Assembly: GCA_000403335.2 (NCBI GenBank)
Contig: KE159617.1
Location: 1,014,917 to 1,078,916 of the forward strand
DNA from: Lachnospiraceae bacterium MD335
GTDB taxonomy: Bacteria > Bacillota > Clostridia > Lachnospirales > Lachnospiraceae
DNA length: 64,000 nucleotides
Direction of reading: 5' to 3'
The notes beneath the pieces are model-generated. The model had not been told where the DNA came from. It saw nothing but the letters and a program-made list of their open reading frames with translations, and did not search any database. Shown here piece by piece: positions 43,817 through 52,673 of this stretch (its first letter is position 1; the number at the start of each line of letters is the position of its first letter). A program made the position numbers and the translations under genes.

Positions 43817-45139
43817 ATGGATTTGGAAACAGTTAGACAAAACACGACGGCGACAATTCTGCGGTTTTCGGTTCCCGCCATTGTTGCGATGCTGCTCACT
43901 TCGCTGATTACGGTGGCGGACGGCTTTTTTGTCGGAAATTACGTTGGAGCGGAGGGCATTGCCGCGGTGAATTTAGGGCTGCCGATTATATATCTGTTTT
44001 TGTCAATCGGCTTAATGGTGTCTGTCGGCGGCGCTGCGCTTGCGCAAATAGCATTCGGGGCGGGGGAGCAGTCGGCGTGCTGTCAGACTTTTCGGCAGAC
44101 TGTTGCGACGACGGTGGTCTTTGCCGTTCTGACGGGTGCGGCAGTGGTGTTATTTTTTGAGCCGATGCTTGATATTTTGGGCGCACAGGGGCAGGTGCGG
44201 GAATATTTTAAGTCATATTACGTGATTTTGCTGCCGGAGCTGATTTTGATGGTGGTCAATTCGTGTCTTGGCATGTTTATCCGCGGCGAGGGAAATCCGC
44301 AGTTTTTTATGAAGGTCAATGTTGTCAGCGTACTGCTGAATGTTGTTTTGGATGATGTGTTTGCGGCGGTTTTGCACGTTGGAATTGCGGGGATTGCCGT
44401 AGCGTCGCTTTTGTCTGCGGCGGTTTCGTTTGGCTGTCTGTTGTATTATTTTATCAAAAAAGCAACGGTTTACCGACTTGGGGCATTTTCGTTTTCTGCG
44501 GCGGTCTGTGTGAAAACGCTGTTAAACGGAAGCTCAGAGTTTATTGGTGAGATGTCAACGGGGATTGCCATGTTTGCGTACAATTTTGTGATTATGCGGC
44601 GGATTGGCGTGGACGGCGTGACGGCATTTACGATTGTGGGATATGTTTCCTATGTGTTCAGTATGGTCGTGGTGGGCTTTGGACAAGGCGTAAGCCCACT
44701 GGTCAGCTTTTGCTTTGGCGCGAAAGAGGGCGGGCTGGCAAGGCGTTTGCGGAGGCGGACGAACAGGCTTGTGTTTGCAATCGGCGCGGCGCTCTTTTTG
44801 ATGATGACAGCGCTTGCGGACTGGTACGGCGGTCTTTTTGTGAAAAATATCACAATTCAGGAGATGGTACGCTCGGGGATGTTGATTTTTACGGTGTCCT
44901 TTTTCTTTTGCGGCATGAATGCCATTACGTCGTTTTATTTTACTGCGGTTGGAAATGCGCTTGCGTCTGCGCTGATTTCCCTGTCGCGGGGGTTTGTGGT
45001 GCTGCTTGCCTGTATTTTTGTGCTTCCTGCGTATTTTGGCATGACGGGCGTGTGGCTTGCCGCGCCGGTGACGGAGGCGGTGACGATGGTGCTCTGCGCG
45101 GTGTTGGTGCGGCGAAGTGACTGTTTCAAAGCTGCTTAG
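43817..45139 (+). CDS. MATE family efflux transporter
   Basis: 440 residues from ATG 43817 (CAGGAGGT 6 nt upstream). Twelve hydrophobic helices in two MatE domains, with N-terminal RFSVPAIVAMLLTSLITVADGFFVGNYVG, typical of DinF/NorM-like exporters. It exports drugs or metabolites against Na+ or H+ at the membrane. It lies after an AraC/GyrI regulator and its ribosome site is in a hairpin, both pointing to inducible expression. Substrate unknown. Confidence 0.93.
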   Translation: MDLETVRQNTTATILRFSVPAIVAMLLTSLITVADGFFVGNYVGAEGIAAVNLGLPIIYLFLSIGLMVSVGGAALAQIAFGAGEQSACCQTFRQTVATTVVFAVLTGAAVVLFFEPMLDILGAQGQVREYFKSYYVILLPELILMVVNSCLGMFIRGEGNPQFFMKVNVVSVLLNVVLDDVFAAVLHVGIAGIAVASLLSAAVSFGCLLYYFIKKATVYRLGAFSFSAAVCVKTLLNGSSEFIGEMSTGIAMFAYNFVIMRRIGVDGVTAFTIVGYVSYVFSMVVVGFGQGVSPLVSFCFGAKEGGLARRLRRRTNRLVFAIGAALFLMMTALADWYGGLFVKNITIQEMVRSGMLIFTVSFFFCGMNAITSFYFTAVGNALASALISLSRGFVVLLACIFVLPAYFGMTGVWLAAPVTEAVTMVLCAVLVRRSDCFKAA

Positions 45140-45461
45140 GTCCAAAGATAATTGGTAAAAAGCATATTTATGGTAGTTTCCGTTCACTTTCTGTTTTCAA
45201 TATGCTGTTCATCGATAAACTATTTCAAGTCTACACTTTTTTGACCGCCTGTACCGTATAATCCGAAAGGTAAGAAATTGGCTTAGAAATCTCTCTATTT
45301 TCACGCTCTCGGAATTGTGGTAGAATGGAAGAAACAGAACGGCAAATTTTCAGTTATCGAGCAGAAAAGCAAACCCGTAGAGGGGAAGAAAATAGGAGAC
45401 CGACAATCGTAGAATAGATAATGATAATTACAACGGACGATGTGAAACGGAGGGATTTAGT
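45140..45461 (+). promoter_or_regulatory. 322-bp intergenic region with one promoter
   Basis: No ORF or RNA gene is supported here. A promoter TTTTCA, 17 nt, TAGAAT lies at 45298-45326 and would give a leader of about 130 nt for the Imm33-type gene, with GGAGGG just before its ATG. I see no riboswitch. Confidence 0.55.
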
Positions 45462-46250
45462 ATGAATGTGATTTTAAATGAAATTAAAATCATTATGGAA
45501 CAGAACAAGGAACAGTATTTGCCACAGGTAAAATCCAGCGATTTGGAAGAAAACGGGGCGGTTTATTTTATGAACAGTAAGGATGGAACCGAATTTGAAT
45601 GGTATGTCAATGACAAGCTGCCGCCTTTTATGATGTTTTATGATGATGAGGCAAAAATGGGCGCTGTGAAGCTTCTGCTTTATCGAGATGGAACGGTGCA
45701 GGTGATTGTTTTTGACAATGCCGGAAAGAATATGTGCAAGGAGGTGTATACCCGTATTGAGTGCGGAGAGGAACAATTGCTGGATTTGGCTGTGCTTTTG
45801 AGACATCAGGCAGAGGACAGCGGCAAATGGAATGCAAATATTGAAAGCCTCTGCACCGACATCCCTGTCAGCGATGAAATGAGGAATACTTTTTTGAATC
45901 ATAAAAGTCGGTATGATGAAATTAAAAAAATGCGCGTGCTCATGAATCAGGGCGCACTTGTTTCCAGGAGAATTGTAGAGGAAGGCTGGAAAGTCGGCTT
46001 TATGTACAGACGTGAGCCAAACAATCCGGCAGACAGCGGATGGACATTTTTTGCAGGAAATGAGGATGAACGCTATAATTCGGATGTGAAAAACATTGTA
46101 TTGATGTCGCTCGGCGAGGTTTGTCATGATTTAGACAGGGATGTTTATGAATATATCACTGCCCCCGTAGGAACCGAATTTATTCGTATATCGGAAACGG
46201 CGTTTGAAGTTGATAAGAAAAATAAAGCCATATTCGTTACGAAAAGATAA
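45462..46250 (+). CDS. Protein with a DUF2185/Imm33-type immunity domain
   Basis: 262 residues, soluble. The C-terminal part (about 160-250: GALVSRRIVEEGWKVGFMYRREPNNPADSGWTFFAGNEDERY...APVGTEFIRI) matches the DUF2185/Imm33 pattern of polymorphic-toxin immunity proteins. The N-terminal 150 residues (EWYVNDKLPPFMMFYDDEAKMGAVKLLLYRDGTVQVIVF) are an extra unassigned domain. No toxin or secretion gene is adjacent, so it is an orphan immunity protein or has another role. Confidence 0.75.
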   Translation: MNVILNEIKIIMEQNKEQYLPQVKSSDLEENGAVYFMNSKDGTEFEWYVNDKLPPFMMFYDDEAKMGAVKLLLYRDGTVQVIVFDNAGKNMCKEVYTRIECGEEQLLDLAVLLRHQAEDSGKWNANIESLCTDIPVSDEMRNTFLNHKSRYDEIKKMRVLMNQGALVSRRIVEEGWKVGFMYRREPNNPADSGWTFFAGNEDERYNSDVKNIVLMSLGEVCHDLDRDVYEYITAPVGTEFIRISETAFEVDKKNKAIFVTKR

Positions 46251-46338
46251 GGTGAAAAAGATTATCACAAGGCTTTGGCATTGAAAATGATATTAGGTGT
46301 AATAAGAAATTTTGCAACAAGAAAATTTACATTATTAG

Positions 46339-46367
46339 TTGCATCTGCCAAATTAGTGTGATATACT
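46339..46367 (+). promoter_or_regulatory. Promoter of rpsO
   Basis: TTGCAT, 17 nt, TATACT. Transcription would start near 46374, leaving a leader of about 118 nt before rpsO. Confidence 0.7.
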
Positions 46368-46373
46368 TTTTAA

Positions 46374-46491
46374 GTGTGTTGTAAAAACCACACGGACAAA
46401 AGCAAAATCAGCCGATGCTCAGCAAAGGGAGGCTCCAACCCGCGCTTGGTTTTTGGCGGTTGCGTAAGAAAGATTAATGGAGGAATGAAGA
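46374..46491 (+). promoter_or_regulatory. rpsO leader, possible S15 autoregulatory RNA
   Basis: GC-rich, foldable leader with GTGTG / CCACAC near its start and a G/C-rich segment (GGGAGGCTCC, CGCGCTTGG, GGCGG) before the GGAGG. S15 represses its own mRNA through leader structures in many bacteria; this leader is a candidate by position. I could not match it to a named motif. Confidence 0.45.
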
Positions 46492-46758
46492 ATGATTTCA
46501 AAGGAAAAGAAAACAGCAATTATTAACGAGTATGCGAGAACACCCGGCGATACCGGTTCACCGGAGGTTCAGATTGCCGTATTGACGGCAAGAATACAGG
46601 AGCTTACAGAGCATTTGAAGGTAAATCAGAAGGATCACCACTCAAGAAGAGGTCTTTTGAAAATGGTAGGTCAGAGACGTGGTTTACTCGGATATTTAAA
46701 GAAAACCGACATTGAAAGGTATCGTGCTCTGATTGAAAAGCTTGGTCTCAGAAAATAA
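46492..46758 (+). CDS. rpsO: 30S ribosomal protein S15
   Basis: 88 residues, full length, with conserved [47 protein letters not shown] and [15 protein letters not shown]. Binds 16S rRNA in the 30S platform. GGAGG precedes the ATG. It is followed by an attenuator-like hairpin and pnp, the standard rpsO-pnp order. Confidence 0.98.
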   Translation: MISKEKKTAIINEYARTPGDTGSPEVQIAVLTARIQELTEHLKVNQKDHHSRRGLLKMVGQRRGLLGYLKKTDIERYRALIEKLGLRK

Positions 46759-46772
46759 TAGGAGATTTTGGA

Positions 46773-46799
46773 GGGGTGGGTATATATCCGCCCCTTTTT
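46773..46799 (+). terminator. Hairpin with T-run between rpsO and pnp
   Basis: GGGGTGG / CCGCCCC (one G-U) with TTTTT. It probably reduces transcription into pnp or acts as an RNase processing site. Confidence 0.75.
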
Positions 46800-46828
46800 A
46801 ACCATAAGTTCAAAGAAGGAGATATGCG

Positions 46829-48955
46829 ATGGAATACATGACATTCAGTGAAAAGAAAGACAAGTCCTACAAGGCATACAGTATGGAACTTGCGGGGCGT
46901 ACGCTTACCGTGGACATCGGCAGGGTGGCGGCACAGGCAAACGGTGCGGCATTGATGCATTACGGTGATACGACGGTGCTTTGTACGGCAACGGCTTCGG
47001 ACAAGCCAAGGGACGGGATTGATTTCTTCCCGCTTTCCGTTGAGTATGAGGAGAAGCTTTATTCGGTGGGCAAGATTCCGGGAGGCTTTAACAAGAGAGA
47101 GGGAAAGGCGAGTGAGAATGCGGTTTTGACAAGCCGTGTGATCGACAGACCGATGCGTCCGCTGTTCCCGAAGGATTACAGAAATGACGTGACATTAAAC
47201 AATATGGTTATGAGCGTAGATCCGCAGTGCCGTCCGGAGCTGGTGGCAATGATTGGTTCGGCGATCGTGACTTCAATTTCGGATATTCCGTTTGACGGAC
47301 CGTGCGCGACGACGCAGATGGGTCTTGTAGACGGTGAGTTTGTTGTAAATCCCAATCAGGAGCAGTGGAAAAACGGCGATATGCAGCTTACGGTTGCCTC
47401 GACAAGCCAAAAAGTGATTATGATTGAGGCGGGGGCAAATGAGGTTCCCGAGGACAAAATGATTGAGGCAATTTATAAGTGCCATGAAATCAATCAGACT
47501 ATCATTGCATTTATCAATCAGATTGTGGCAGAGGTCGGTAAGGCAAAGCATGAATATACAAGCTGTGCAATTCCTGAGGAGATGTTTGCAAGGATTAAAG
47601 AAATCGTTCCTCCCGAGGAGATGGAAGGTGCGGTGTTTACGGACGAGAAGCAGGTAAGGGAAGAGAACATAAAAAAGATTACCGAGCGTCTTGAGGAAGC
47701 GTTTGCCGACAACGAGGAGTGGCTTGCAATCCTTGGCGAGGCAATTTACCAGTATCAGAAGAAGACTGTCAGAAAAATGATTTTGAAGGATCAGAAGCGT
47801 CCTGACGGCAGAAAGGTTACGCAGATCCGTCCGCTTGCGGCTGAAACGGATATTATTCCGAGAGTACATGGTTCCGCAATGTTTACGCGCGGACAGACAC
47901 AGATTTGTACGGTTACGACGCTTGCGCCGTTGTCAGAGGTTCAGAGAATTGACGGACTGGACGAGAACGAGACGAATAAGCGTTATATGCATCACTATAA
48001 TTTCCCGTCTTATTCTGTCGGTGAAACAAAGCCTTCAAGAGGACCGGGACGCCGCGAGATCGGACATGGAGCGCTTGCGGAGAAAGCGCTTGTGCCGGTA
48101 CTTCCTTCGGAGGAGGATTTCCCGTATGCAATCCGTACGGTTTCGGAGACATTTGAGTCAAACGGATCGACATCACAGGGGTCTATCTGTGCGTCAACCA
48201 TGTCCCTGATGGCAGCAGGCGTGCCGATTACGAAGCCGGTAGCAGGTATCTCATGCGGTCTTGTGACGGGGGATACGGATGATGATTATATTGTATTGAC
48301 GGATATTCAGGGTCTTGAGGACTTCTTTGGCGATATGGACTTTAAGGTGGCAGGTACGAAGGACGGTATCACGGCAATTCAGATGGATATTAAAATTCAC
48401 GGTCTGACAAGACCGATTGTCGAGGAAGCGATTGCCAAGACAAAGGATGCGAGAATGTATATCTTAAACGAGATTATGATACCGTGCATCGCTCAGCCAA
48501 GACCGATGGTTGGCGAGTATGCGCCGAAGATTATTCAGACAAAGATTGATCCGGAGAAGATTGGCGATGTGGTTGGTCAAAGAGGTAAGACCATTAACGC
48601 GATTATTGATCAGACAGGCGTTAAGATTGATATTTCGGATGACGGCTTTGTGAGCATCTGCGGTACGGACCAGGCGATGATGGATAAGGCTTGTGAAATG
48701 ATTAACATTATCACGACAGACTTTGAGGAAGGTCAGATCTTTAAGGGCAAGGTTGTGAGCATCAAGGAATTCGGCGCGTTTATCGAGTTTGCACCCGGTA
48801 AGGAGGGCATGGTTCATATTTCCAAGATTGCGAAGGAGCGCATTAACCATATTGAGGATGTTTTGACACTTGGCGATACGGTTACGGTGGTATGCCTTGG
48901 CAAGGACAGAATGGGAAGAATCAGTTTTTCCATGAAGGATGTGGCACAAAACTAA
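46829..48955 (+). CDS. pnp: Polyribonucleotide nucleotidyltransferase (PNPase)
   Basis: 708 residues, full length. Two RNase PH domains (about 15-215 and 315-545), joined by an all-helical linker. A KH domain follows (about 555-615, KIGDVVGQRGKTINAIIDQTGVKIDI), then an S1 domain (about 625-700, EGQIFKGKVVSIKEFGAFIEFAPGKEGMVHISKI). Degrades RNA 3' to 5' with phosphate. AAGAAGGAG precedes ATG 46829. Ends at a strong terminator. Confidence 0.98.
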   Translation: MEYMTFSEKKDKSYKAYSMELAGRTLTVDIGRVAAQANGAALMHYGDTTVLCTATASDKPRDGIDFFPLSVEYEEKLYSVGKIPGGFNKREGKASENAVLTSRVIDRPMRPLFPKDYRNDVTLNNMVMSVDPQCRPELVAMIGSAIVTSISDIPFDGPCATTQMGLVDGEFVVNPNQEQWKNGDMQLTVASTSQKVIMIEAGANEVPEDKMIEAIYKCHEINQTIIAFINQIVAEVGKAKHEYTSCAIPEEMFARIKEIVPPEEMEGAVFTDEKQVREENIKKITERLEEAFADNEEWLAILGEAIYQYQKKTVRKMILKDQKRPDGRKVTQIRPLAAETDIIPRVHGSAMFTRGQTQICTVTTLAPLSEVQRIDGLDENETNKRYMHHYNFPSYSVGETKPSRGPGRREIGHGALAEKALVPVLPSEEDFPYAIRTVSETFESNGSTSQGSICASTMSLMAAGVPITKPVAGISCGLVTGDTDDDYIVLTDIQGLEDFFGDMDFKVAGTKDGITAIQMDIKIHGLTRPIVEEAIAKTKDARMYILNEIMIPCIAQPRPMVGEYAPKIIQTKIDPEKIGDVVGQRGKTINAIIDQTGVKIDISDDGFVSICGTDQAMMDKACEMINIITTDFEEGQIFKGKVVSIKEFGAFIEFAPGKEGMVHISKIAKERINHIEDVLTLGDTVTVVCLGKDRMGRISFSMKDVAQN

Positions 48956-48973
48956 ATAACGTTTGTATTTTAG

Positions 48974-49003
48974 GACAGTCTGTTTTCAGGCTGTCTTTTT
49001 TTT
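48974..49003 (+). terminator. Terminator of pnp
   Basis: Stem GACAGTCTG / CAGGCTGTC with TTTT loop and eight T residues. Confidence 0.95.
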
Positions 49004-49093
49004 ATGCGCAGACCCGTGCAGAGGAAGTATGCCGCTAAGGCGGCGCACGGGTCGCGCGGCGAGTAGGGGAAGATGGTTCTTCCCTACTCGATT
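49003..49093 (+). repeat. Structured intergenic repeat, copy 2
   Basis: Outer stem ACCCGTG / CACGGGT (49012-49018, 49046-49052), conserved AGGAAGTATG, inner GCCGC-TAAG-GCGGC. The second hairpin CGAGTAGGGGAAG / CTTCCCTACTCG (49060-49090) follows. Compared with copy 1, the outer stem differs (CCGTG for CCATG) with the partner base changed to match. It starts right at the end of the pnp terminator T-run. Confidence 0.88.
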
Positions 49094-49125
49094 GTACTCT
49101 GTTCGTTTTGTACCGTATCTTTTTG

Positions 49126-49153
49126 TAATATTTCCCGTATGCGGACATATATT
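49126..49153 (+). promoter_or_regulatory. Predicted sigma-E (mother cell) promoter of spoIIIA
   Basis: TAATATT fits the sigma-E -35 consensus KMATATT. After 13 nt, CATATATT matches 6 of 8 positions of the -10 CATACAMT. It lies 27 nt before spoIIIAA, which is sigma-E controlled in Bacillus subtilis. Confidence 0.65.
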
Positions 49154-49179
49154 GAGATAAGGACAAAGGTGGTGAGGAC

Positions 49180-50106
49180 GTGGAATTGGCAAAATTTTTT
49201 CCCGAGCGGCTGCGACAGAGTTGGACAACGCTTGGATTAGATGTAAATGCGGTGCGGGAAATCAGAATACGGGTAAATCAAAAGGTCAGGGTGATTACGG
49301 AGCGGGAAATCGTACTGCCTTTTGTGTATGGAGAGCGGGAGTTAGAGGACATTTTCCGCTACCTGTGCCACGATTCGGTGTATGCATATGACGAGGAGCG
49401 AAGACAGGGGTTTCTAGCCGTGGAGGGCGGACACCGCGTGGGAATTACGGGGGAAATTACGCGGGTTGACGGCGGGTATCTTGCAAAGTATATCCGCTAT
49501 ATCAATATTCGCATTGCGCACGAGAAGAAGGGAATTGCAAAGGCGGCAGCGCCGTATCTGCACGGTGTGTGCGGCAGGGGAGCTCCGTGCAGCACATTGA
49601 TTATATCGCCGCCAGGGATTGGAAAGACAACGCTTCTTCGGGATCTTATCCGCATTGTGTCGGATGGGGAGTATGGCTTTTGCGGATGTAATGTCGGTGT
49701 GATAGACGAGCGGGGAGAGCTTGCCGGAGCGTACCGGGGCGGTGCGACACTAGACTGCGGTGCGCGTACGGATGTGGTTACAGGCGGTGACAAGGGACAT
49801 GGTATCGGTGTATTGGTGCGGACGTTTTCGCCGCGCGTGATTGCAATTGACGAGATTGGGAAGGAGAGCGATGCGCAGGCAATTTTACATGCCGGAGTGA
49901 GCGGCTGTGCCGTGTTTGCGACCGCTCACGGAAGTTCTTTGGAGGATGTCTGCAAAAACAGGGAATTGGACGGTCTGATAAGGCTTAAGATTTTTGAGCG
50001 GATTTTGGTACTTTCGGCAGATGAAAAGGGTTTGCGGTATTTTGAGATTGTTGATCAGGAAGGAGTGAAGATATGTGGCAGAAGCTTGTTGCAGGAACCT
50101 GCGTGA
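49180..50106 (+). CDS. spoIIIAA: Stage III sporulation protein AA (ATPase)
   Basis: 308 residues starting at GTG 49180 (AAAGGTGG upstream). Secretion-ATPase-like: Walker A SPPGIGKTTLLRD (about 143-155), VIDERGELAG and IAIDEIGKESDA. It probably powers the SpoIIIA-SpoIIQ channel from the mother-cell side. First gene of a complete spoIIIA operon. Its 3' end overlaps spoIIIAB by 34 nt. Confidence 0.95.
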   Translation: MELAKFFPERLRQSWTTLGLDVNAVREIRIRVNQKVRVITEREIVLPFVYGERELEDIFRYLCHDSVYAYDEERRQGFLAVEGGHRVGITGEITRVDGGYLAKYIRYINIRIAHEKKGIAKAAAPYLHGVCGRGAPCSTLIISPPGIGKTTLLRDLIRIVSDGEYGFCGCNVGVIDERGELAGAYRGGATLDCGARTDVVTGGDKGHGIGVLVRTFSPRVIAIDEIGKESDAQAILHAGVSGCAVFATAHGSSLEDVCKNRELDGLIRLKIFERILVLSADEKGLRYFEIVDQEGVKICGRSLLQEPA

Positions 50107-50591
50107 TGACAGGAGCGGTGGGATTTGGACTTGCATTATGCGCAGAGCTTGGAAGTGAGATTGCACACTTAAAAAAGCTAAAGGAGCTGCTGCTTTACAT
50201 AATCGGTGAGATTACCTATCTGCACAGACCGGCGGCGGAGATTTTGAGTATGGCGGCACAGCGTATGGGCGCGCCGTATGCAGTGTTTTTGGAACAGACC
50301 GCGCAGCAGCTTGAGGCGCGCGACGGATTAACGCTTCCTGAGATTTGGAATGCCAATATCGGTTTGATGCGGGAAGCGGAAATACCAAAAGAGGCGCTGC
50401 GGTATTTGGAGCGTATGGGTACGTGTTTTGGCTGTGAGGGGGACAAGATGCAGATTGAGTATTTTAGTCTCTTTGAACGCGAGTTGGATGAGAGAATATC
50501 TGTTCTGAGTGCAAAGCAAAGTGAGAACAGCAGATTAATCAGTGCACTGAGTGCACTTACCGGGGTGCTGTGTATTGTTCTGTTCTTGTGA
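50073..50591 (+). CDS. spoIIIAB: Stage III sporulation protein AB
   Basis: 172 residues. An N-terminal membrane helix (about 5-25) precedes the helical domain with LKELLLYIIGEITYLHRPAAEIL, similar to type II secretion GspF-like proteins. A C-terminal hydrophobic helix is present (LISALSALTGVLCIVLFL). Member of the mother-cell channel complex. AGGAAGGAG lies 8 nt before the ATG, within spoIIIAA. Confidence 0.92.
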   Translation: MWQKLVAGTCVMTGAVGFGLALCAELGSEIAHLKKLKELLLYIIGEITYLHRPAAEILSMAAQRMGAPYAVFLEQTAQQLEARDGLTLPEIWNANIGLMREAEIPKEALRYLERMGTCFGCEGDKMQIEYFSLFERELDERISVLSAKQSENSRLISALSALTGVLCIVLFL

Positions 50592-50618
50592 TTTTATGTG
50601 TGGGATTGGAGAGAGAGG

Positions 50619-50813
50619 ATGGAAGTAAGTCTGATTTTTAAGATTGCTGCGGTAGGTATCTTAATCACGATTTTAGGACAAGTGCTCAAGCACAGCGGAC
50701 GGGAGGAGCATGCCTTTCTGATTAGTCTTGCAGGGCTTGTGCTGGTGCTTTCCTGGATTGTGCCGTATATCTATGAGCTTTTTAATATGATACAGGATTT
50801 GTTCGGTTTGTGA
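50619..50813 (+). CDS. spoIIIAC: Stage III sporulation protein AC
   Basis: 64 residues from ATG 50619 (GGAGAG upstream; an in-frame GTG at 50598 is less likely). Two membrane helices (VSLIFKIAAVGILITILGQVLKHSG and HAFLISLAGLVLVLSWIVPYI), as in SpoIIIAC, which is about this length. Confidence 0.93.
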   Translation: MEVSLIFKIAAVGILITILGQVLKHSGREEHAFLISLAGLVLVLSWIVPYIYELFNMIQDLFGL

Positions 50814-50839
50814 GGAATGAAAACAGGAGGTTATAAAGT

Positions 50840-51220
50840 ATGCTGCAAATCTGCGTGCTTGCAATCACGGGGTTGTTTGCCGCCCTTGTTATCAAAAAAG
50901 ACAAGCCGGAGTATGCGTCGTTTATTATTATGCTGGTGGGATTTTTCATCGCAATCCGTGTGCTGCTGGTGTTGGAAGGCGTTGTGGAGGAGCTGGAGGG
51001 TTTTCGGACGCTGATTAGCCAAAATGCTACCTATGTGCGTCTGCTGTTAAAGCTTGTGGGCATTACGTATGTGTGCGATTTCGCTGCAAGTCTGAGCAAG
51101 GACGCGGGACATTCGGCGCTTGCAAACCACATTGAGCTGTTCGGAAAAATGGCAATTATGGTAGCGGGACTTCCCGTAATCAAAATGATGATAGAAATGC
51201 TTGAGGAAATAATGCGATGA
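50840..51220 (+). CDS. spoIIIAD: Stage III sporulation protein AD
   Basis: 126 residues with four hydrophobic segments and family motifs AALVIKKDKPEYA and LLKLVGITYVCDFAASLSKDAGHSALANHIELFGK. It is an expanded paralog of SpoIIIAC. AGGAGGT precedes the ATG. The stop overlaps spoIIIAE by ATGA. Confidence 0.94.
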   Translation: MLQICVLAITGLFAALVIKKDKPEYASFIIMLVGFFIAIRVLLVLEGVVEELEGFRTLISQNATYVRLLLKLVGITYVCDFAASLSKDAGHSALANHIELFGKMAIMVAGLPVIKMMIEMLEEIMR

Positions 51221-52284
51221 GTGAAGAATTAAATTTATGGCAGGACATTCTTCCGGATCTTGGGATGGTTGACCGTCTTCTAAGGGAGCTGCTTCCGCAA
51301 AAAAACGTGAGTTCGATGGATTTCATGGAAGATGTGCTGAAGGGAAACTGGGTATTGGAGCCCGATTTGTTTTGGCAGTATTTGAAGGAAGCGGTGCTTG
51401 GGGTTATGGCGGACTGGAAAAGCCTGTTTGTGTCTGTTCTTGTGCTGTTTATTGCAGCGGCGGTGGTGAACGGATTTATGCAGGCGTTTAAAAATGACGG
51501 CGCGGCACATGCCGCAAGGACTTTTTTTATACTGTGTGAATTGATTGTGTTGGTCAATGCGTTTCGGGATGTGCTTGCGATTGTGAGCGAGGCGATGGAG
51601 CGTATGCTGGAATTTCTGAAAATTATGCTGCCTGCATACATGATTTGTATTGCGGCGGCAGGTTCAGGGCTTACGGCATTGATTTTTTATAAGCTGCTGC
51701 TAGGCTTTCTGTGTCTGATAGAAGGGATTATTGCAGCGTCGCTTGTACCGATTGTGGAGGGGTATGTCATGTTGGGCGTTGTGGAAAGCATATGGGGCGA
51801 AGGACGGTTTCAGGCAATTATGGACATTATGAAGAAAGTCGTGCAGTGGGTTATGAAGGGAATGATTGTATTGCTGTCGGGCAGCAGTATTCTTCAGATA
51901 ATAATAACACCCGTAATGGATAAAGCAAATGCCGCAGTAATCCAAAAAACGGCAGGCGCCATTCCGGGAATAGGGGATCTTGTGGAGTCGGTATCAAGCG
52001 TGACGCTTGCTTCCGCCATTGCGGTTAAGAACAGCCTGGGTGTGCTGATCCTTGTTGTGCTGATTTTGCTGATTGCAGCGCCAGTGATTCAGGCATTTAT
52101 GATTATTGCGGTAATTAAGGTCAGCGGTGCGCTTGGAAGCATCTGTGGAGAGAAGCAGATGGTAAAGTGTGTTTCTTATATTTCTGAGGCAGGCATGCTG
52201 CTGCTGCGCCTTTTAATAACAGTAGCAACGCTTTTTTTTGTCACGATTGCGGCGGTCACAAATGCCACAAGCGCTGCGTTGTAA
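51217..52284 (+). CDS. spoIIIAE: Stage III sporulation protein AE
   Basis: 355 residues, a multi-pass membrane protein with a soluble N-terminus (1-60) and about seven helices. It has the typical KTAGAIPGIGDLVESVSSVTLASAIAVKNSLG near 245-275. Part of the SpoIIIA-SpoIIQ channel. Coupled to spoIIIAD by a 4-nt overlap. Confidence 0.95.
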   Translation: MSEELNLWQDILPDLGMVDRLLRELLPQKNVSSMDFMEDVLKGNWVLEPDLFWQYLKEAVLGVMADWKSLFVSVLVLFIAAAVVNGFMQAFKNDGAAHAARTFFILCELIVLVNAFRDVLAIVSEAMERMLEFLKIMLPAYMICIAAAGSGLTALIFYKLLLGFLCLIEGIIAASLVPIVEGYVMLGVVESIWGEGRFQAIMDIMKKVVQWVMKGMIVLLSGSSILQIIITPVMDKANAAVIQKTAGAIPGIGDLVESVSSVTLASAIAVKNSLGVLILVVLILLIAAPVIQAFMIIAVIKVSGALGSICGEKQMVKCVSYISEAGMLLLRLLITVATLFFVTIAAVTNATSAAL

Positions 52285-52298
52285 AGGAGGAAGACGAA

Positions 52299-52673
52299 AT
52301 GGAACAGCTGACAGTTGAAATAAGAAAGCTTGTGTATACGGTCATATGCTTCCAGTGTCTTTTGCAGCTTACGGCAGGGAGCGTATATCAGCGTTATTTA
52401 AAGCTTTTTTCCTATTTCCTGACCATGTGCATGTGCTGTGGGGTAATTTATTCTTTTGTCGGGCAGCTTGAGGCGAGTGTAATGTCCGCGCAAAGGGTGT
52501 ACGATTCGTTTGAACGCGAATGGGGCGCATTGACGGATGCGGAGCGGATTAGGGAGAGCAGCTCTTATTATACGGACCGGATTTGGAACGGGAAAATCGT
52601 CGAAGATGCGTATGAGCAGTATAAAATAGAAGAGGAAGGAGCAGGAGCAGATGCCGCATTGGATGAAGAATAA
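52299..52673 (+). CDS. spoIIIAF: Stage III sporulation protein AF
   Basis: 124 residues, shorter and more divergent than Bacillus SpoIIIAF. Two N-terminal membrane helices (about 8-30 and 35-55) are followed by a charged soluble part. Assigned by order and topology rather than strong motifs. AAAGGAGG precedes the ATG. The 3' end overlaps spoIIIAG by 23 nt. Confidence 0.82.
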   Translation: MEQLTVEIRKLVYTVICFQCLLQLTAGSVYQRYLKLFSYFLTMCMCCGVIYSFVGQLEASVMSAQRVYDSFEREWGALTDAERIRESSSYYTDRIWNGKIVEDAYEQYKIEEEGAGADAALDEE

